Origin: Nesterenkonia sp.
GTDB lineage: Bacteria > Actinomycetota > Actinomycetes > Actinomycetales > Micrococcaceae
Direction: 5' to 3'
NCBI RefSeq assembly: GCF_029265375.1
Contig: NZ_JAJUJJ010000001.1
Span: forward strand, 1 to 64,000
Length of the DNA stretch: 64,000 nucleotides
Shown: piece by piece, positions 16,560 through 25,954 of the stretch
Numbering within the stretch: position 1 is the first letter of the stretch
Layout: each line of letters opens with the position of its first letter
Made by a program: the position numbers and the translations under genes
Notes under the pieces: generated by a model
The model's input: the letters and a program-made list of their open reading frames with translations, nothing else
The model's database searches: none
Told to the model about the DNA's origin: nothing

Positions 16560-19500
16560 CTACTCACTCTTCCACCGGCGCTGCTGCGGCGCCGGCCACT
16601 GCTTGTTCCTGCGGTGGGCATCCTCGTCGGCGGCGTCAGCGGCTCCGCCGAAGCGGACCGGCCCGGTGCTGCCGCTGAGCTGACCGCGCCCGCCCTGGGC
16701 GAACTCCGGGCCCTCTCCCAGGCCGACCAGCTCTGCGACCCGTTCAGTGGTGCCCCGCGGATCGGTGAACACTTCGATGGTCCACAGCACCAGGAACTGC
16801 CAACCCAGCTGAGTGAACCTCTCCGGGCGCAGCCGCGAGCGCTCCCGCACCGACAGCTCGGCGTAGCGGGACGTGCCGTCGGAGACCATGGCCACCGGCT
16901 TCACCTGGGACTCTGCGGCAGCTCGGCGCGGACAGGCGGCCAGGTCCAATGTGCCGCGGAAGCCGTCCTCCACGCGACCGCCGCGGGCACGGATCCGGTC
17001 CACCAGGTCCAGCACCAGCGGGTCGGTGACCTCGGGCGAGGCGCTGGGATTCGACGACTCCCCCGCCGCCAGGCGCAGCAGATCGCGGACCAGCAGCGCC
17101 CCGGACTGCAGCCGTGCCGGGTCCAGGTCCGCGGCCTGCACTGAGCTGACCAGCGTCAGACGGCCGCGAGCCCGGGTCACCGCCTGAGCGAAGTACTCCG
17201 TGCCGCGCGGCCCGGAGAGTTCGCCCATCTCATGGGCAGCCTCGCCTTTAACCGAGGTTCCGAAGCCCAAGGAGAAGATGACGTCGTCGCGCACCACCCC
17301 ATGGGCACGCTCCACCGGGGCGACAACGAACCGCTCCCCGGTGCCGACACCGGCGGCACCGGCGCCGGATCCTCCCGGCACTCCGGCTGCCCCGTGCTCG
17401 AAGAACGGAACCGCCCAGGGATGATTGGCCAGGTGGACCCGGATGGCATCGGCCACCCGCTTGGCGTGCCATTCGGAGCCGGTGATCACCGCCAGCGACC
17501 GGTTCCGGTGGGACCGGACGTGCTCAAAGACCAGATCCACCACGCGGTTGACCTCAGCGGTCGGGGACTCCACGGGCTCCCGGCCGGAGCCTTCTGTGAC
17601 GGCCTGCAGACTGAGCCTGCGCCCCTGACCGGTCAGCTGAGCGGCATCCGGCAGGCGCAGCAGCTGACCCTCATAGAGCGCCTCGGAGATCAGCTCGGTC
17701 AGCTCCTGGTCCACCCCGCGGTGGATATGACGCAGCCGGTACTCCGGAAGGATGCGCGCCAGCTGGCTGTACACCGATTCGGGGACCTGCGCCTCGGCCT
17801 CGCGGGCGATCGGATCGGCAGAGACCGTCATAAGCTTCGGCGCTCCGGAGACCGGATCCCCGAATGCCACCACCTGCTCGGCGCGGGAGACCGCGCCCAG
17901 GGCGGCCGGGACGGCCAGGGTCTCGGCGTCGAGCAGCAGCACCGTGTCGAAGCTGGGCGGGGTCTGCGGGCCGGACGGGAACTGGGCCGCCAGACCCAGC
18001 GGTGAGGTGGTCCAGATCGGCACCAGCGGCTGGGTGATCTCCCGGGCCACCGACTCCAGCGCCTGCACTGTGGGTGCGGCGTCGCGCAGCAGGCTGCGCA
18101 GGTGTGCGGCGGCCTCGGGGTGCTCCTCAATCGCTGATTTCCACCGAACTGCCAGAGTGTGGCTGAGCCGCTGGGCGCCGGATTCAATATGCGCTGCATC
18201 CGCGGACCGGAAGGTCTCCTCAATGCTTCGCAGGTTCTCCCCGGTGGTCATCGCCAGATACTCATCACCGGAGATCATCGCCTCCAGTGCCGACTGCCAC
18301 CAGGCCAGCTCCAGCTCGTCGGCCACCTGCGCGGCCGGGACCTGGCGCCGGGCGAAGTCGTCGAGCAGCTCCCCGAAGCCCTGCTCGCGCAGCTGCTCAG
18401 CCAGCAGCGTGCGCTCGGGCAGCGTGTGCAGCGAGCGCTCATCCTCGGCGAGGGTCTCCACCACCTGCATCAGTTCTTCCACCGGCAGGTCATAGAGGGT
18501 CCGTCCGTCCTGGAGCGGGCGCAGGACGGCGACCAGTTTGTCCAGGCGGGACTGGACCTCACCGATGTGGTTGACCAGTCGGTCCAGGTTCCGCGGCACC
18601 TTCGGCAGCGAGTTCTGGGACTCGCTGGTCCACTTCATCCACTCCTCACGCTCAGACTGGACGTCCAGCAGCGAGGCGTGCAGGTCATTGATGGAGACCC
18701 CGGGGCGGATGTATTCCTTGGCCACCCTCCGCAGCCGCGACCGCGCCATGGAGCTCATCTCCACATTGTTCTGGCGCCTCCACCATCCCGGTGCGGTGGC
18801 GGCGATCAGGTCGTCGACGTCGCGGGCGTAGACGTCGTGGCTGAACCGTCCCAGCGACTCCTGGACCCGCTGGAACAGCAGCATCTGAGCGTGCCAGTCG
18901 GCGAAGGAGCTTCCGGGGGTGACCTCCACCTGCTCGCAGGCGGTGCGGATCTTCTCCCAGCAGTCCGGAAGCTCCTCGCGCAGCCGCTTCACCAGCGCGT
19001 GGGCGTCGTTGGTCTCCTGGCGGTTGGACAGCTGCGCTCCGAACCAGGGGCTGCGCCGAGTGGTCTCCGAGAACTCCCCCAGCTCTGCGATCCGCTTCAG
19101 CTTCACCGAGACCTGGCTGCGGTCCACAGTGTTGTCCAGCACGGAGCGCTTCAGCCGCACGCTGGTGCCCGGGGCGGGATTCAGGGAGGTCAGGGCTGCC
19201 AGGGCCTGCATCGCCTGGTAGGGAGAGCACTTCCACCGCTGCCGGACCTTGTGGAGGCTGGCGACGTGGTCGCGCAGCTGGTGGCGGGCTTCGGTCAGTC
19301 GCTTGTGCACGGATCCCAGGCGGGGCGGCTCAGCCCGTTCAGCGCGTTTGATCGCGCGGATGACTTGGCTGCGCAGCTGCTCCGGCGCTGCCTGGGCCGG
19401 CACGTGGACGGCCAGCGTGCCGACCTTGGCTGCCGAGAGGCGTGCGCTGAACTCGGCGAGCGTGTCAGCCCGTTCGGCGATGACCAGCACGCGCTTGCCC

Positions 19501-20699
19501 TGCCAGGCCAGGCCGGCGGCGGCATTGACTGCTGTCTGGGTCTGTCCGGAGCCCGGCGGGGTGGAGACCACGGCGGAGACGCCCGAGAGGATGGCGTCCA
19601 GGGCCGCCTGCTGGTCGGTGTCGGCGTCGGTGACCAGCCGCTCCTGCCCCGGTGCCCGCTCGTCCAGCGGCTCCAGCTGGGCGCAGGTGCTCAGCGCCTC
19701 GGTCTGGTCCAGCGGCTCGGAGGAGGCCAGGTGCTTCAGTACGGGGTGCTCGGTGTTCAGCGCCTGCGGATTTCCCAGGTCCGCCAGGTCGGCGAAGGTG
19801 GAGACGTAGAGCTGCTTCCACACCTGCAGGGAGGCCAGCGGCGAGTCAGCGTCCACCTCGGCCACGCCGGCGGCGATGCGGGTCATCAGCTCCGCAGTGC
19901 GTGCCGCGTCGAACCGGGCGGTGGCGTAGCCGGCCTGATGGAACTCCAACGAATCCAGGGTGACGCCGTGATGGGTGCTCAGGTGCCGCTGCAGTGCGGG
20001 GTTCAGCCCGGCGGCCGCAGTGAACTGCAGCTCATAGTCGTAAGTGTCGGACCGGGTGCGCAGCGAGATCGGAATGAGCATCAGCGGCGCGGTGTACACC
20101 GAGCTGCCGGCGTCGGAGGTCTCGGTCCAGGAGGCGATGCCGGCGGCCAGGTAGCCGACCTCGATGCCGCGCTCCTCGCGCATCTCACGCACTTTGGCTC
20201 GGATATTGGCCGCCGCCCGTGCGCCGGCCTCGAATGCTCCGGGCTCGTTGAGCAGGGTGGAGAGCCGGGTGCGGCGTCCGCCCAGCAGCTGCATCAGTCC
20301 CGAGGCGTTGGCCTCGGTGAGGTCGATCGCGTTGTGCTGGCTGGGGGTGAAGCGCAGCATGGTGTCGTTCTCAGTCCCGGTGCCCAGCGACTCCACCCAG
20401 GAGAGCACCGGAGCGGTGGTGTGCTGCGAGTCCTGCACATCCGCGGTATCCGGATTCTCAGCGGAGTCGGCGGCCGGGGCTGCCGCCGGGCTGGCGGCTG
20501 AGCCCGGACTGGATGGGCTGTCGGCCGAGTCTGGGCTGGACGGAGACGGGCTGGAGGCCGATTCGCCGCTGGCCGGCGTTCCTGGACTCGCGGCGGAGTC
20601 CGCGCCGGCCCGCGCGGACTCGCTGCGGTCCTGCTCGGCGGGCTCGAAATCCTCGTGCACAGGGCTCTCTGCCGACGCTGCGGACGTTCTGTCAGTCAC
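16560..20699 (-). CDS. DUF4011 / superfamily 1 helicase-like protein with altered Walker motifs
   Basis: About 1,379 residues. A Ser/Ala/Pro-rich low-complexity head of about 100 residues precedes a DUF4011-type domain (TPSQHNAIDLTEAN, GVTLDSLEFHQAGYATARFDA). Next come helicase motifs and a long alpha-helical insert. Motif I reads TPPGSGQTQT near residue 380, with Gln where the P-loop Lys should be (codon at 19542-19544). Motif II is LLLDAETL, not a DE-x-x type, followed by VVAFGDP. The C-terminal part has a GFGTSVKGEAAHEMG segment and a REase-like tail. The start is GTG 20699, six bases after GGAGGG. ATP hydrolysis may be lost or unusual. Confidence 0.75.
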   Translation of the reverse strand: MTDRTSAASAESPVHEDFEPAEQDRSESARAGADSAASPGTPASGESASSPSPSSPDSADSPSSPGSAASPAAAPAADSAENPDTADVQDSQHTTAPVLSWVESLGTGTENDTMLRFTPSQHNAIDLTEANASGLMQLLGGRRTRLSTLLNEPGAFEAGARAAANIRAKVREMREERGIEVGYLAAGIASWTETSDAGSSVYTAPLMLIPISLRTRSDTYDYELQFTAAAGLNPALQRHLSTHHGVTLDSLEFHQAGYATARFDAARTAELMTRIAAGVAEVDADSPLASLQVWKQLYVSTFADLADLGNPQALNTEHPVLKHLASSEPLDQTEALSTCAQLEPLDERAPGQERLVTDADTDQQAALDAILSGVSAVVSTPPGSGQTQTAVNAAAGLAWQGKRVLVIAERADTLAEFSARLSAAKVGTLAVHVPAQAAPEQLRSQVIRAIKRAERAEPPRLGSVHKRLTEARHQLRDHVASLHKVRQRWKCSPYQAMQALAALTSLNPAPGTSVRLKRSVLDNTVDRSQVSVKLKRIAELGEFSETTRRSPWFGAQLSNRQETNDAHALVKRLREELPDCWEKIRTACEQVEVTPGSSFADWHAQMLLFQRVQESLGRFSHDVYARDVDDLIAATAPGWWRRQNNVEMSSMARSRLRRVAKEYIRPGVSINDLHASLLDVQSEREEWMKWTSESQNSLPKVPRNLDRLVNHIGEVQSRLDKLVAVLRPLQDGRTLYDLPVEELMQVVETLAEDERSLHTLPERTLLAEQLREQGFGELLDDFARRQVPAAQVADELELAWWQSALEAMISGDEYLAMTTGENLRSIEETFRSADAAHIESGAQRLSHTLAVRWKSAIEEHPEAAAHLRSLLRDAAPTVQALESVAREITQPLVPIWTTSPLGLAAQFPSGPQTPPSFDTVLLLDAETLAVPAALGAVSRAEQVVAFGDPVSGAPKLMTVSADPIAREAEAQVPESVYSQLARILPEYRLRHIHRGVDQELTELISEALYEGQLLRLPDAAQLTGQGRRLSLQAVTEGSGREPVESPTAEVNRVVDLVFEHVRSHRNRSLAVITGSEWHAKRVADAIRVHLANHPWAVPFFEHGAAGVPGGSGAGAAGVGTGERFVVAPVERAHGVVRDDVIFSLGFGTSVKGEAAHEMGELSGPRGTEYFAQAVTRARGRLTLVSSVQAADLDPARLQSGALLVRDLLRLAAGESSNPSASPEVTDPLVLDLVDRIRARGGRVEDGFRGTLDLAACPRRAAAESQVKPVAMVSDGTSRYAELSVRERSRLRPERFTQLGWQFLVLWTIEVFTDPRGTTERVAELVGLGEGPEFAQGGRGQLSGSTGPVRFGGAADAADEDAHRRNKQWPAPQQRRWKSE

Positions 20700-20743
20700 C
20701 GAATCCCTCCACGACACTTACCAGGTCTGAGGGAAGATTACCG

Positions 20744-22375
20744 TCACTCCCACTCGATCGTCCCGGGGGGTTTCGAGGTCACGTCGAGGGTTACCCGGTT
20801 GACCTCCTCCACCTCATTGGTGATGCGGGTGGAGATGGTGGCCAGCAGGTCATAAGGCAGCCGGGACCAGTCGGCCGTCATAGCGTCCTCTGAGGAGACC
20901 GGACGCAGCACCACAGGGTGGCCGTAGGTGCGGCCGTCGCCCTGCACCCCTACTGAGCGGACATCTGCCAGCAGCACCACCGGCATCTGCCAGACCTCAG
21001 CATCCAGCCCCGAGCGGGTCAGCTCTTCCCGGGCGATGGCGTCGGCCCGGCGCAGAATCTCCAGCCGCTGCTCGGTGATGTCTCCGATGATCCGGATGGC
21101 CAGGCCCGGCCCGGGGAAGGGATGGCGCTGCACGATCTCCGGCGGCAGCCCCAGCTCAGCGCCGACGGCGCGCACCTCGTCCTTGAACAGGGCGCGCAGC
21201 GGTTCGATGAGTTTGAACTGCATATCCTCAGGCAGCCCGCCCACATTGTGGTGAGATTTGATGTTGGCAGCGCCCTCTCCCCCGCCGGATTCGACGACGT
21301 CTGGGTAGAGAGTCCCCTGCACCAGGTACTCCACGCGAGCGCCCTCGGCGGCGGCTTCGGCCAGCACAGCCTGTTCGGCGTCCTCGAAGGCGCGGATGAA
21401 CTCGCGGCCGATGATCTTCCGCTTCTGCTCCGGGTCGGAGACTCCGGCGAGCGCCTCGAGGAACCTCTCCGCCTCCCGCGCGACGTGCAGCTTCGCTCCG
21501 GTGGCGGCCACGAAGTCGCGCTCCACCTGTTCGGCCTCTCCCTCGCGCAGCAGTCCGTGATCGACGAACACGCAGGTCAGCTGGTCACCGATGGCCTTCT
21601 GGACCAGGGCCGCGGCGACGGCGGAGTCCACCCCGCCGGAGAGGCCGCAGATCACCCGGGCGTCGCCGACCTGCTCGCGGATGGCGGCAACCTGCTCATC
21701 GACGATATTGCCGGTGGTCCATTCCGGCTTCAGGCCCGCCCCTTCGTAGAGGAAGTTCTCAATCAGCCGCTGCCCCTGCGGGGAGTGCTTGACCTCTGGG
21801 TGCCACTGCACGCCGTAGAGGCGCCGGGTCTCATCGGCGAAGCAGGCCACCGGCGCGGCGTCGGAGGCGGCGAGCACCTCGAAGCCTTCCGGCGCCGCGG
21901 TGACGGCATCCCCATGGCTCATCCACGTGGTCTGGACCGAATCGGTGCCGCCGAGCAGCCCGTGGGGGGCGGTGGTGGCGCGCACCTGGGTCTTGCCGTA
22001 TTCGCGCTCTCCGGTGCGGGCCACCTCGCCGCCGAGGGCGTAGGCCATCGCCTGGAAGCCGTAGCAGATGCCCAGCACGGGGACTCCGGCTTCGAAGAGC
22101 TCAGCATCGACTCGCGGGGCGCCCTCGGCGTAGACGCTGGAGGGGCCGCCGGAGAGAATCACCGCGGCCGGCTTCCGGGCGAGGATCTGCTCAGCGGTGA
22201 GAGTGTGCGGCACCACCTCGGAGTACACGCGGGCCTCGCGGACCCGGCGGGCGATCAGCTGGGCGTACTGGGCGCCGTAATCGACCACCAGCACCGTCTG
22301 GGCGCTGTGGTCGGGCCGTTCGGCGGCCGGGCTGTGGGAGACGGCGTCGTCTGCTGCGGCAGGCTGAGAAGTCAC
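20744..22375 (-). CDS. guaA: GMP synthase (glutamine-hydrolysing)
   Basis: 543 residues; makes GMP from XMP, glutamine and ATP. The class I amidotransferase domain has [18 protein letters not shown], the nucleophile elbow [11 protein letters not shown] and [11 protein letters not shown]. The ATP-pyrophosphatase domain has [16 protein letters not shown], and the dimerisation domain has [16 protein letters not shown] and the C-terminal PPGTIEWE. The start is GTG 22375; TAGGAT six bases upstream suggests leaderless transcription, though GGAG is also present. Confidence 0.97.
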   Translation of the reverse strand: MTSQPAAADDAVSHSPAAERPDHSAQTVLVVDYGAQYAQLIARRVREARVYSEVVPHTLTAEQILARKPAAVILSGGPSSVYAEGAPRVDAELFEAGVPVLGICYGFQAMAYALGGEVARTGEREYGKTQVRATTAPHGLLGGTDSVQTTWMSHGDAVTAAPEGFEVLAASDAAPVACFADETRRLYGVQWHPEVKHSPQGQRLIENFLYEGAGLKPEWTTGNIVDEQVAAIREQVGDARVICGLSGGVDSAVAAALVQKAIGDQLTCVFVDHGLLREGEAEQVERDFVAATGAKLHVAREAERFLEALAGVSDPEQKRKIIGREFIRAFEDAEQAVLAEAAAEGARVEYLVQGTLYPDVVESGGGEGAANIKSHHNVGGLPEDMQFKLIEPLRALFKDEVRAVGAELGLPPEIVQRHPFPGPGLAIRIIGDITEQRLEILRRADAIAREELTRSGLDAEVWQMPVVLLADVRSVGVQGDGRTYGHPVVLRPVSSEDAMTADWSRLPYDLLATISTRITNEVEEVNRVTLDVTSKPPGTIEWE

Positions 22376-22381
22376 TGCTCC

Positions 22382-22387
22382 ATCCTA
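22382..22387 (-). promoter_or_regulatory. Candidate -10 box for guaA
   Basis: TAGGAT on the minus strand, six bases before the GTG start. The intervening GGAGCA could instead serve as a very close ribosome site, so the leaderless reading is not secure. Confidence 0.35.
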
Positions 22388-22419
22388 ATGGACGCACCTG
22401 GTGCAGCAGGGGCGGAGGT

Positions 22420-23361
22420 TCACCCCGGCAACGCCTCCCAGGCGTCAGCGATGATCTCATCCAGCCCCCGGACCGGGCGCCAGCCCAGCTGCTGGACGGC
22501 TTTCTGGCCGGAGGCGACCAGCACGGCGGGGTCGCCCGGGCGGCGGGGCTCCTCACGGACCTTGAGGCTGAGGCCGGTGACCCGCTCGACGGCGGCGATC
22601 ACCTCCCGGACGCTGGAGCCCACCGAGGTGCCCAGGTTGTAAATCTCGTGCCGTCCGGCCTGGGCGGTCTCCATCGCCAGCAGATGGGCCTGGGCCAGGT
22701 CCACCACGTGGATGTAGTCCCGGACCGCAGTGCCGTCGTCGGTGGGATAGTCGGTGCCGAAGAGGCTGGCCTGGCCTCCGCTGCGTGCGGCCTGCAGCAG
22801 ATTCGGGATCAGGTGGGTCTCCGGATCATGACGCTCCCGCAGACCTCCGCTGGCGCCGCCGACGTTGAAGTAGCGCAGGCTGACTGCGGCCAGGCCGTGG
22901 GCGGCCGCCTCGGCGGCGAGCATATGGTCGATCGCCAGTTTGGAGGCCCCGTACGGGTTGATCGGTGCTGTGGGGTGGTCCTCACTGATCAGCGTGGTGA
23001 CCGGGTTGCCGTAGACCGCCGCGGTGGAGGAGAACACCATCCGCGGCACTCCGGCGGCGCGGACAGCGTCGATGAGTTTCAGCGAGGCCACGATATTCCC
23101 ATGCCAGTACCGCTCTGGGTGCTGCACTGATTCGCCCACCAGGGATTTGGCGGCCAGATGGATCACGACGTCGAAGCTGGAGTCCAGGATCTCCGCGGCC
23201 TCGGCGATATCCCCCTGGTGCCAGTCCGCGCCGTCGAGCACGGCGTCGGCGTGGCCGGTGGCCAGGGAGTCCAGCACCACCGCCTGGTGGCCCTGCTCCA
23301 GCAGCTGCTGGGTGATCACCGACCCGATGTATCCGGCGCCGCCGGTCACCAATGCCTTCAT
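22420..23361 (-). CDS. galE: UDP-glucose 4-epimerase
   Basis: 313 residues; extended SDR that interconverts UDP-galactose and UDP-glucose. Seen: VTGGAGYIGSVITQQLL (NAD-binding), VIHLAAKSLVGESV, the catalytic FSSTAAVYG and NPYGASKLAID (Tyr-x-x-x-Lys), then LRYFNVGGA. AGGAGGAG lies well placed before the ATG. It stands between guaA and an arabinofuranosidase gene, about 9 kb from galT and galK, and completes the Leloir pathway. Confidence 0.95.
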   Translation of the reverse strand: MKALVTGGAGYIGSVITQQLLEQGHQAVVLDSLATGHADAVLDGADWHQGDIAEAAEILDSSFDVVIHLAAKSLVGESVQHPERYWHGNIVASLKLIDAVRAAGVPRMVFSSTAAVYGNPVTTLISEDHPTAPINPYGASKLAIDHMLAAEAAAHGLAAVSLRYFNVGGASGGLRERHDPETHLIPNLLQAARSGGQASLFGTDYPTDDGTAVRDYIHVVDLAQAHLLAMETAQAGRHEIYNLGTSVGSSVREVIAAVERVTGLSLKVREEPRRPGDPAVLVASGQKAVQQLGWRPVRGLDEIIADAWEALPG

Positions 23362-23397
23362 GCTTCAGCTCCTCCTGATCCGCGCAGTGTGCACCGA

Positions 23398-24936
23398 TCA
23401 GCCTACGCTGACATCCACCTCCAGCACTGCCCAGCTCAGCGGAGGCAGCGTGGCGTGGAGGACCCCGTCCTCTATACCGGCCTGCTGAAGGGGCACCAGG
23501 GTCACCGCCTCGGGGTTCTGCTCGGTGTTGGCCGTGTGCCGGTCTCCGCCCTCCGGGACACGCAGCAGCTCTGCGCTGCGCAGTCCGGCGGCGTTCAGTC
23601 CGTGCAGCTCCACAGCGAGCTCGGTGGACTCCTGCAGGCCCCGGTTGGCTGCGAACAGCGCCAGCCGTCCGGTCTGCTCGTCCCAGGTGGCCGCTGCGTC
23701 CACTGCGTCGACGTCGCCGAACTTCGCGGTGGGCACCTGAGGCGAGTCCACTGCCAGCTGCAGGATCTCGCCGCGGGCCAGCTGGGACATCCGGGCGAAG
23801 GGCCAGAAGCTGGCTTGGCGCCACGCCGGGCCGCCCTCCTCGGAGCGGATGGGTGCGATGACGTTGACCAGCTGTGCCTGGTTGGCGATCTTCACCCGGT
23901 CGCCGTGCCGCAGCAGGGAGTGCATCAGTGTGCCGACGACCACCGCATCGGTGACCGAGTAGGTGTCCTCGATCAGCCGCGGATGGGTGGTCCATTCCTT
24001 GGTGGCCACCTGGTGGGGCTGGTCTTCGGTGTCCAGGCCGCGCTGGTACCAGACGTTCCACTCGTCGAAGGAGATGTCCACCTGCTTGGTGTGCTTGCCG
24101 GCGGCCTTGACGGCGTCGATGGTGGCGATCACCCCGTCGATGAAGGCGTCCATATCCACCGCCTCGGCCAGGAAGCTGGCCGCGTCGCCGTCGTGCTCCT
24201 GGTAGTAGGCGTGCATGGAGACGTAATCGACTTCCTCGTAGGCGTGGGTGAGCACCGTGTGCTCCCAGCTGCCGAAGGTGGGCATCTGCCGGTTGGAGGA
24301 GCCCACGGCGACCAGTTCGATGCTGGGGTCCACCAGTTTCATGGCTTTGGCGGACTCCTGTGCGAGCCGTCCGTACTCCTCAGCGGTTTTGTGTCCGATC
24401 TGCCAGGGGCCGTCCAGCTCATTGCCCAGGCACCACAGTTTGATGCCGAAGGGCTCTTCGGCTCCGTGGCTGCGCCGCAGATCCGACCAGTAGGTGCCGC
24501 GGGGGTGGTTGGCGTACTCCACCAGCGATCGGGCCGCCTCCACTCCGCGGGTGCCGAGGTTGATCGCCTCCATGACTTCCACATCGGCCAGCCGGGCCCA
24601 GTCGATGAACTCGTGGAGGCCGAATTCGTTGGTCTCGACGGTGTGCCACGCCCCGTCCAGGCGGGCGGGCCGGTCCTCCACCGGCCCCACGCCGTCCTCC
24701 CAGCGGTAGCCGGAGACGAAGTTGCCGCCCGGGTAGCGGACCACGGTGGGGCCCATCTCCTTGACCAGCTCCAGCACATCGCGGCGGAATCCCTGCTCGT
24801 CGGCCTGGGGATGTCCCGGCTCGTAGATGCCGGTGTAGACGCAGCGGCCCATGTGCTCTACAAAGGAGCCGAAGATCCGGTGCGGGACCTTTCCGATGCG
24901 GAAGTCGCGGTCGACGGTGATGCGTGCCTGGGACAT
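23398..24936 (-). CDS. GH51 alpha-N-arabinofuranosidase (first copy)
   Basis: 512 residues with no signal peptide, so cytoplasmic: it removes terminal L-arabinofuranose from imported oligosaccharides. The acid/base Glu is in LWCLGNELDGPWQIGH and the nucleophile Glu in DISFDEWNVWYQRG; RYPGGNFVSGYRWEDGVGP and HYYQEHDG-type segments are also family hallmarks. GAAGGAG precedes the ATG. It lies just after the ABC operon at 25052-28244, on the same strand but behind a strong hairpin. A second GH51 lies at 58545; the two differ clearly. Confidence 0.95.
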   Translation of the reverse strand: MSQARITVDRDFRIGKVPHRIFGSFVEHMGRCVYTGIYEPGHPQADEQGFRRDVLELVKEMGPTVVRYPGGNFVSGYRWEDGVGPVEDRPARLDGAWHTVETNEFGLHEFIDWARLADVEVMEAINLGTRGVEAARSLVEYANHPRGTYWSDLRRSHGAEEPFGIKLWCLGNELDGPWQIGHKTAEEYGRLAQESAKAMKLVDPSIELVAVGSSNRQMPTFGSWEHTVLTHAYEEVDYVSMHAYYQEHDGDAASFLAEAVDMDAFIDGVIATIDAVKAAGKHTKQVDISFDEWNVWYQRGLDTEDQPHQVATKEWTTHPRLIEDTYSVTDAVVVGTLMHSLLRHGDRVKIANQAQLVNVIAPIRSEEGGPAWRQASFWPFARMSQLARGEILQLAVDSPQVPTAKFGDVDAVDAAATWDEQTGRLALFAANRGLQESTELAVELHGLNAAGLRSAELLRVPEGGDRHTANTEQNPEAVTLVPLQQAGIEDGVLHATLPPLSWAVLEVDVSVG

Positions 24937-25012
24937 GAGTCTCCTTCGATGGCTGTGGGTGAACGGGGCAGACAGTGTCGGTCAGTAGCTGATGCATGCA
25001 ATGGGTGAATGT

Positions 25013-25042
25013 GCCCGCGGCGGCTGGTGCCGACCCGCGGGC
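25013..25042 (-). terminator. Strong hairpin after the first ABC operon
   Basis: GCCCGCGG (25013-25020) pairs with CCGCGGGC (25035-25042), and inside it CGGC pairs with GCCG around a TGGT loop, giving 12 GC-rich base pairs with one bulge. It starts ten bases after the permease stop at 25052. There is no U-run, which is common for actinobacterial terminators. It could end or attenuate transcription before the GH51 gene. Confidence 0.5.
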
Positions 25043-25051
25043 CGGTGATGC

Positions 25052-25954
25052 TTATTGGCCGCCGAATCCTGTGGTGGCCACCCCCTTGACGATCTGGCGC
25101 TGGAAGAACAGGAACACCACGATCAGCGGCAACGCAGCCAGAACGGCCTGGGCCATCACCTGGGCGTACTGGATGCCGTATGCGCTGATGACGGTCTGCA
25201 GCCCCACCGGCAATGTCATCAAGAAGGTGTCATTGATGATGAGGAAGGGCCACAGGAAGTTGTTCCAGGCTTGGATGAACACGAAGATCGAGACGGCTCC
25301 GAGGATGGGGCGCGAGAGCGGCAGCACTACGGAGAAGAAGACCCGTAATCTGCTGGCACCGTCCACACGGGCGGCATCCTCTAACTCGATAGGTACTGCG
25401 TCGAAGAACTTCTTCAGGATGAAGACGATCGGTGCCATGACCACCTGGGGCAGCATGAGTCCCCAGTAGGTGTCCACCAGATTCAGCGCCAGCATCTGGT
25501 AGTACAGCGGGATGATCAGCGCCTGGGGCGGAACGATGATGGAGGCGATGATGGCCACGAACAGCCACTTCTTCCCGGTGAAGTCCAGCCGCGAGAACGC
25601 GTAGGCCGCCAGCGCGGAGATCGCCACGGTGATGAAGGTGATCACCAGGGAGGTCCAAAAGCTGTTCAGCGCCCAGATGTAGACGTTTCCCTGCGCGAGG
25701 ATGGAGGAGAACGCCTCGGTGGTGATGCCGCTCTCACCGATCAGGCTCAGCCCCCCGGATGCGGCATCGGTCTCGGTCTTGAATGCGGTGGCCACCGCCC
25801 ACAGGAAGGGCAGCAGCCAGATGACCGCCATGGTGACCAGAGCAGCGAACGCCAGAATGCGGGCCGGCGAGTAGGGGCTCTCCCCCGGCTTGCGGGAGCG
25901 GCCCCGGGATACGGTGACATCAGGCTGGGTCAGGGTGGGGACTGCTGCGCTCAT
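25052..25954 (-). CDS. Carbohydrate ABC transporter permease (MalG-like)
   Basis: About 300 residues with six membrane segments and the EAA loop LEDAARVDGASRLRVFFSVV, which contacts the ATPase. CUT1 family inner-membrane subunit for oligosaccharide uptake. ATG 25954 overlaps the stop of the upstream permease (ATGA). Last gene of a binding protein-permease-permease operon that contains no ATP-binding protein; a shared MsmK-type ATPase elsewhere in the genome is presumed. Confidence 0.92.
   Translation of the reverse strand: MSAAVPTLTQPDVTVSRGRSRKPGESPYSPARILAFAALVTMAVIWLLPFLWAVATAFKTETDAASGGLSLIGESGITTEAFSSILAQGNVYIWALNSFWTSLVITFITVAISALAAYAFSRLDFTGKKWLFVAIIASIIVPPQALIIPLYYQMLALNLVDTYWGLMLPQVVMAPIVFILKKFFDAVPIELEDAARVDGASRLRVFFSVVLPLSRPILGAVSIFVFIQAWNNFLWPFLIINDTFLMTLPVGLQTVISAYGIQYAQVMAQAVLAALPLIVVFLFFQRQIVKGVATTGFGGQ

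Noticed and set aside
18159-20501. 780-codon plus-strand open frame opposite the DUF4011 gene
   Set aside because: Low-complexity Gly/Gln/His/Leu translation with no recognisable motif; antisense shadow.
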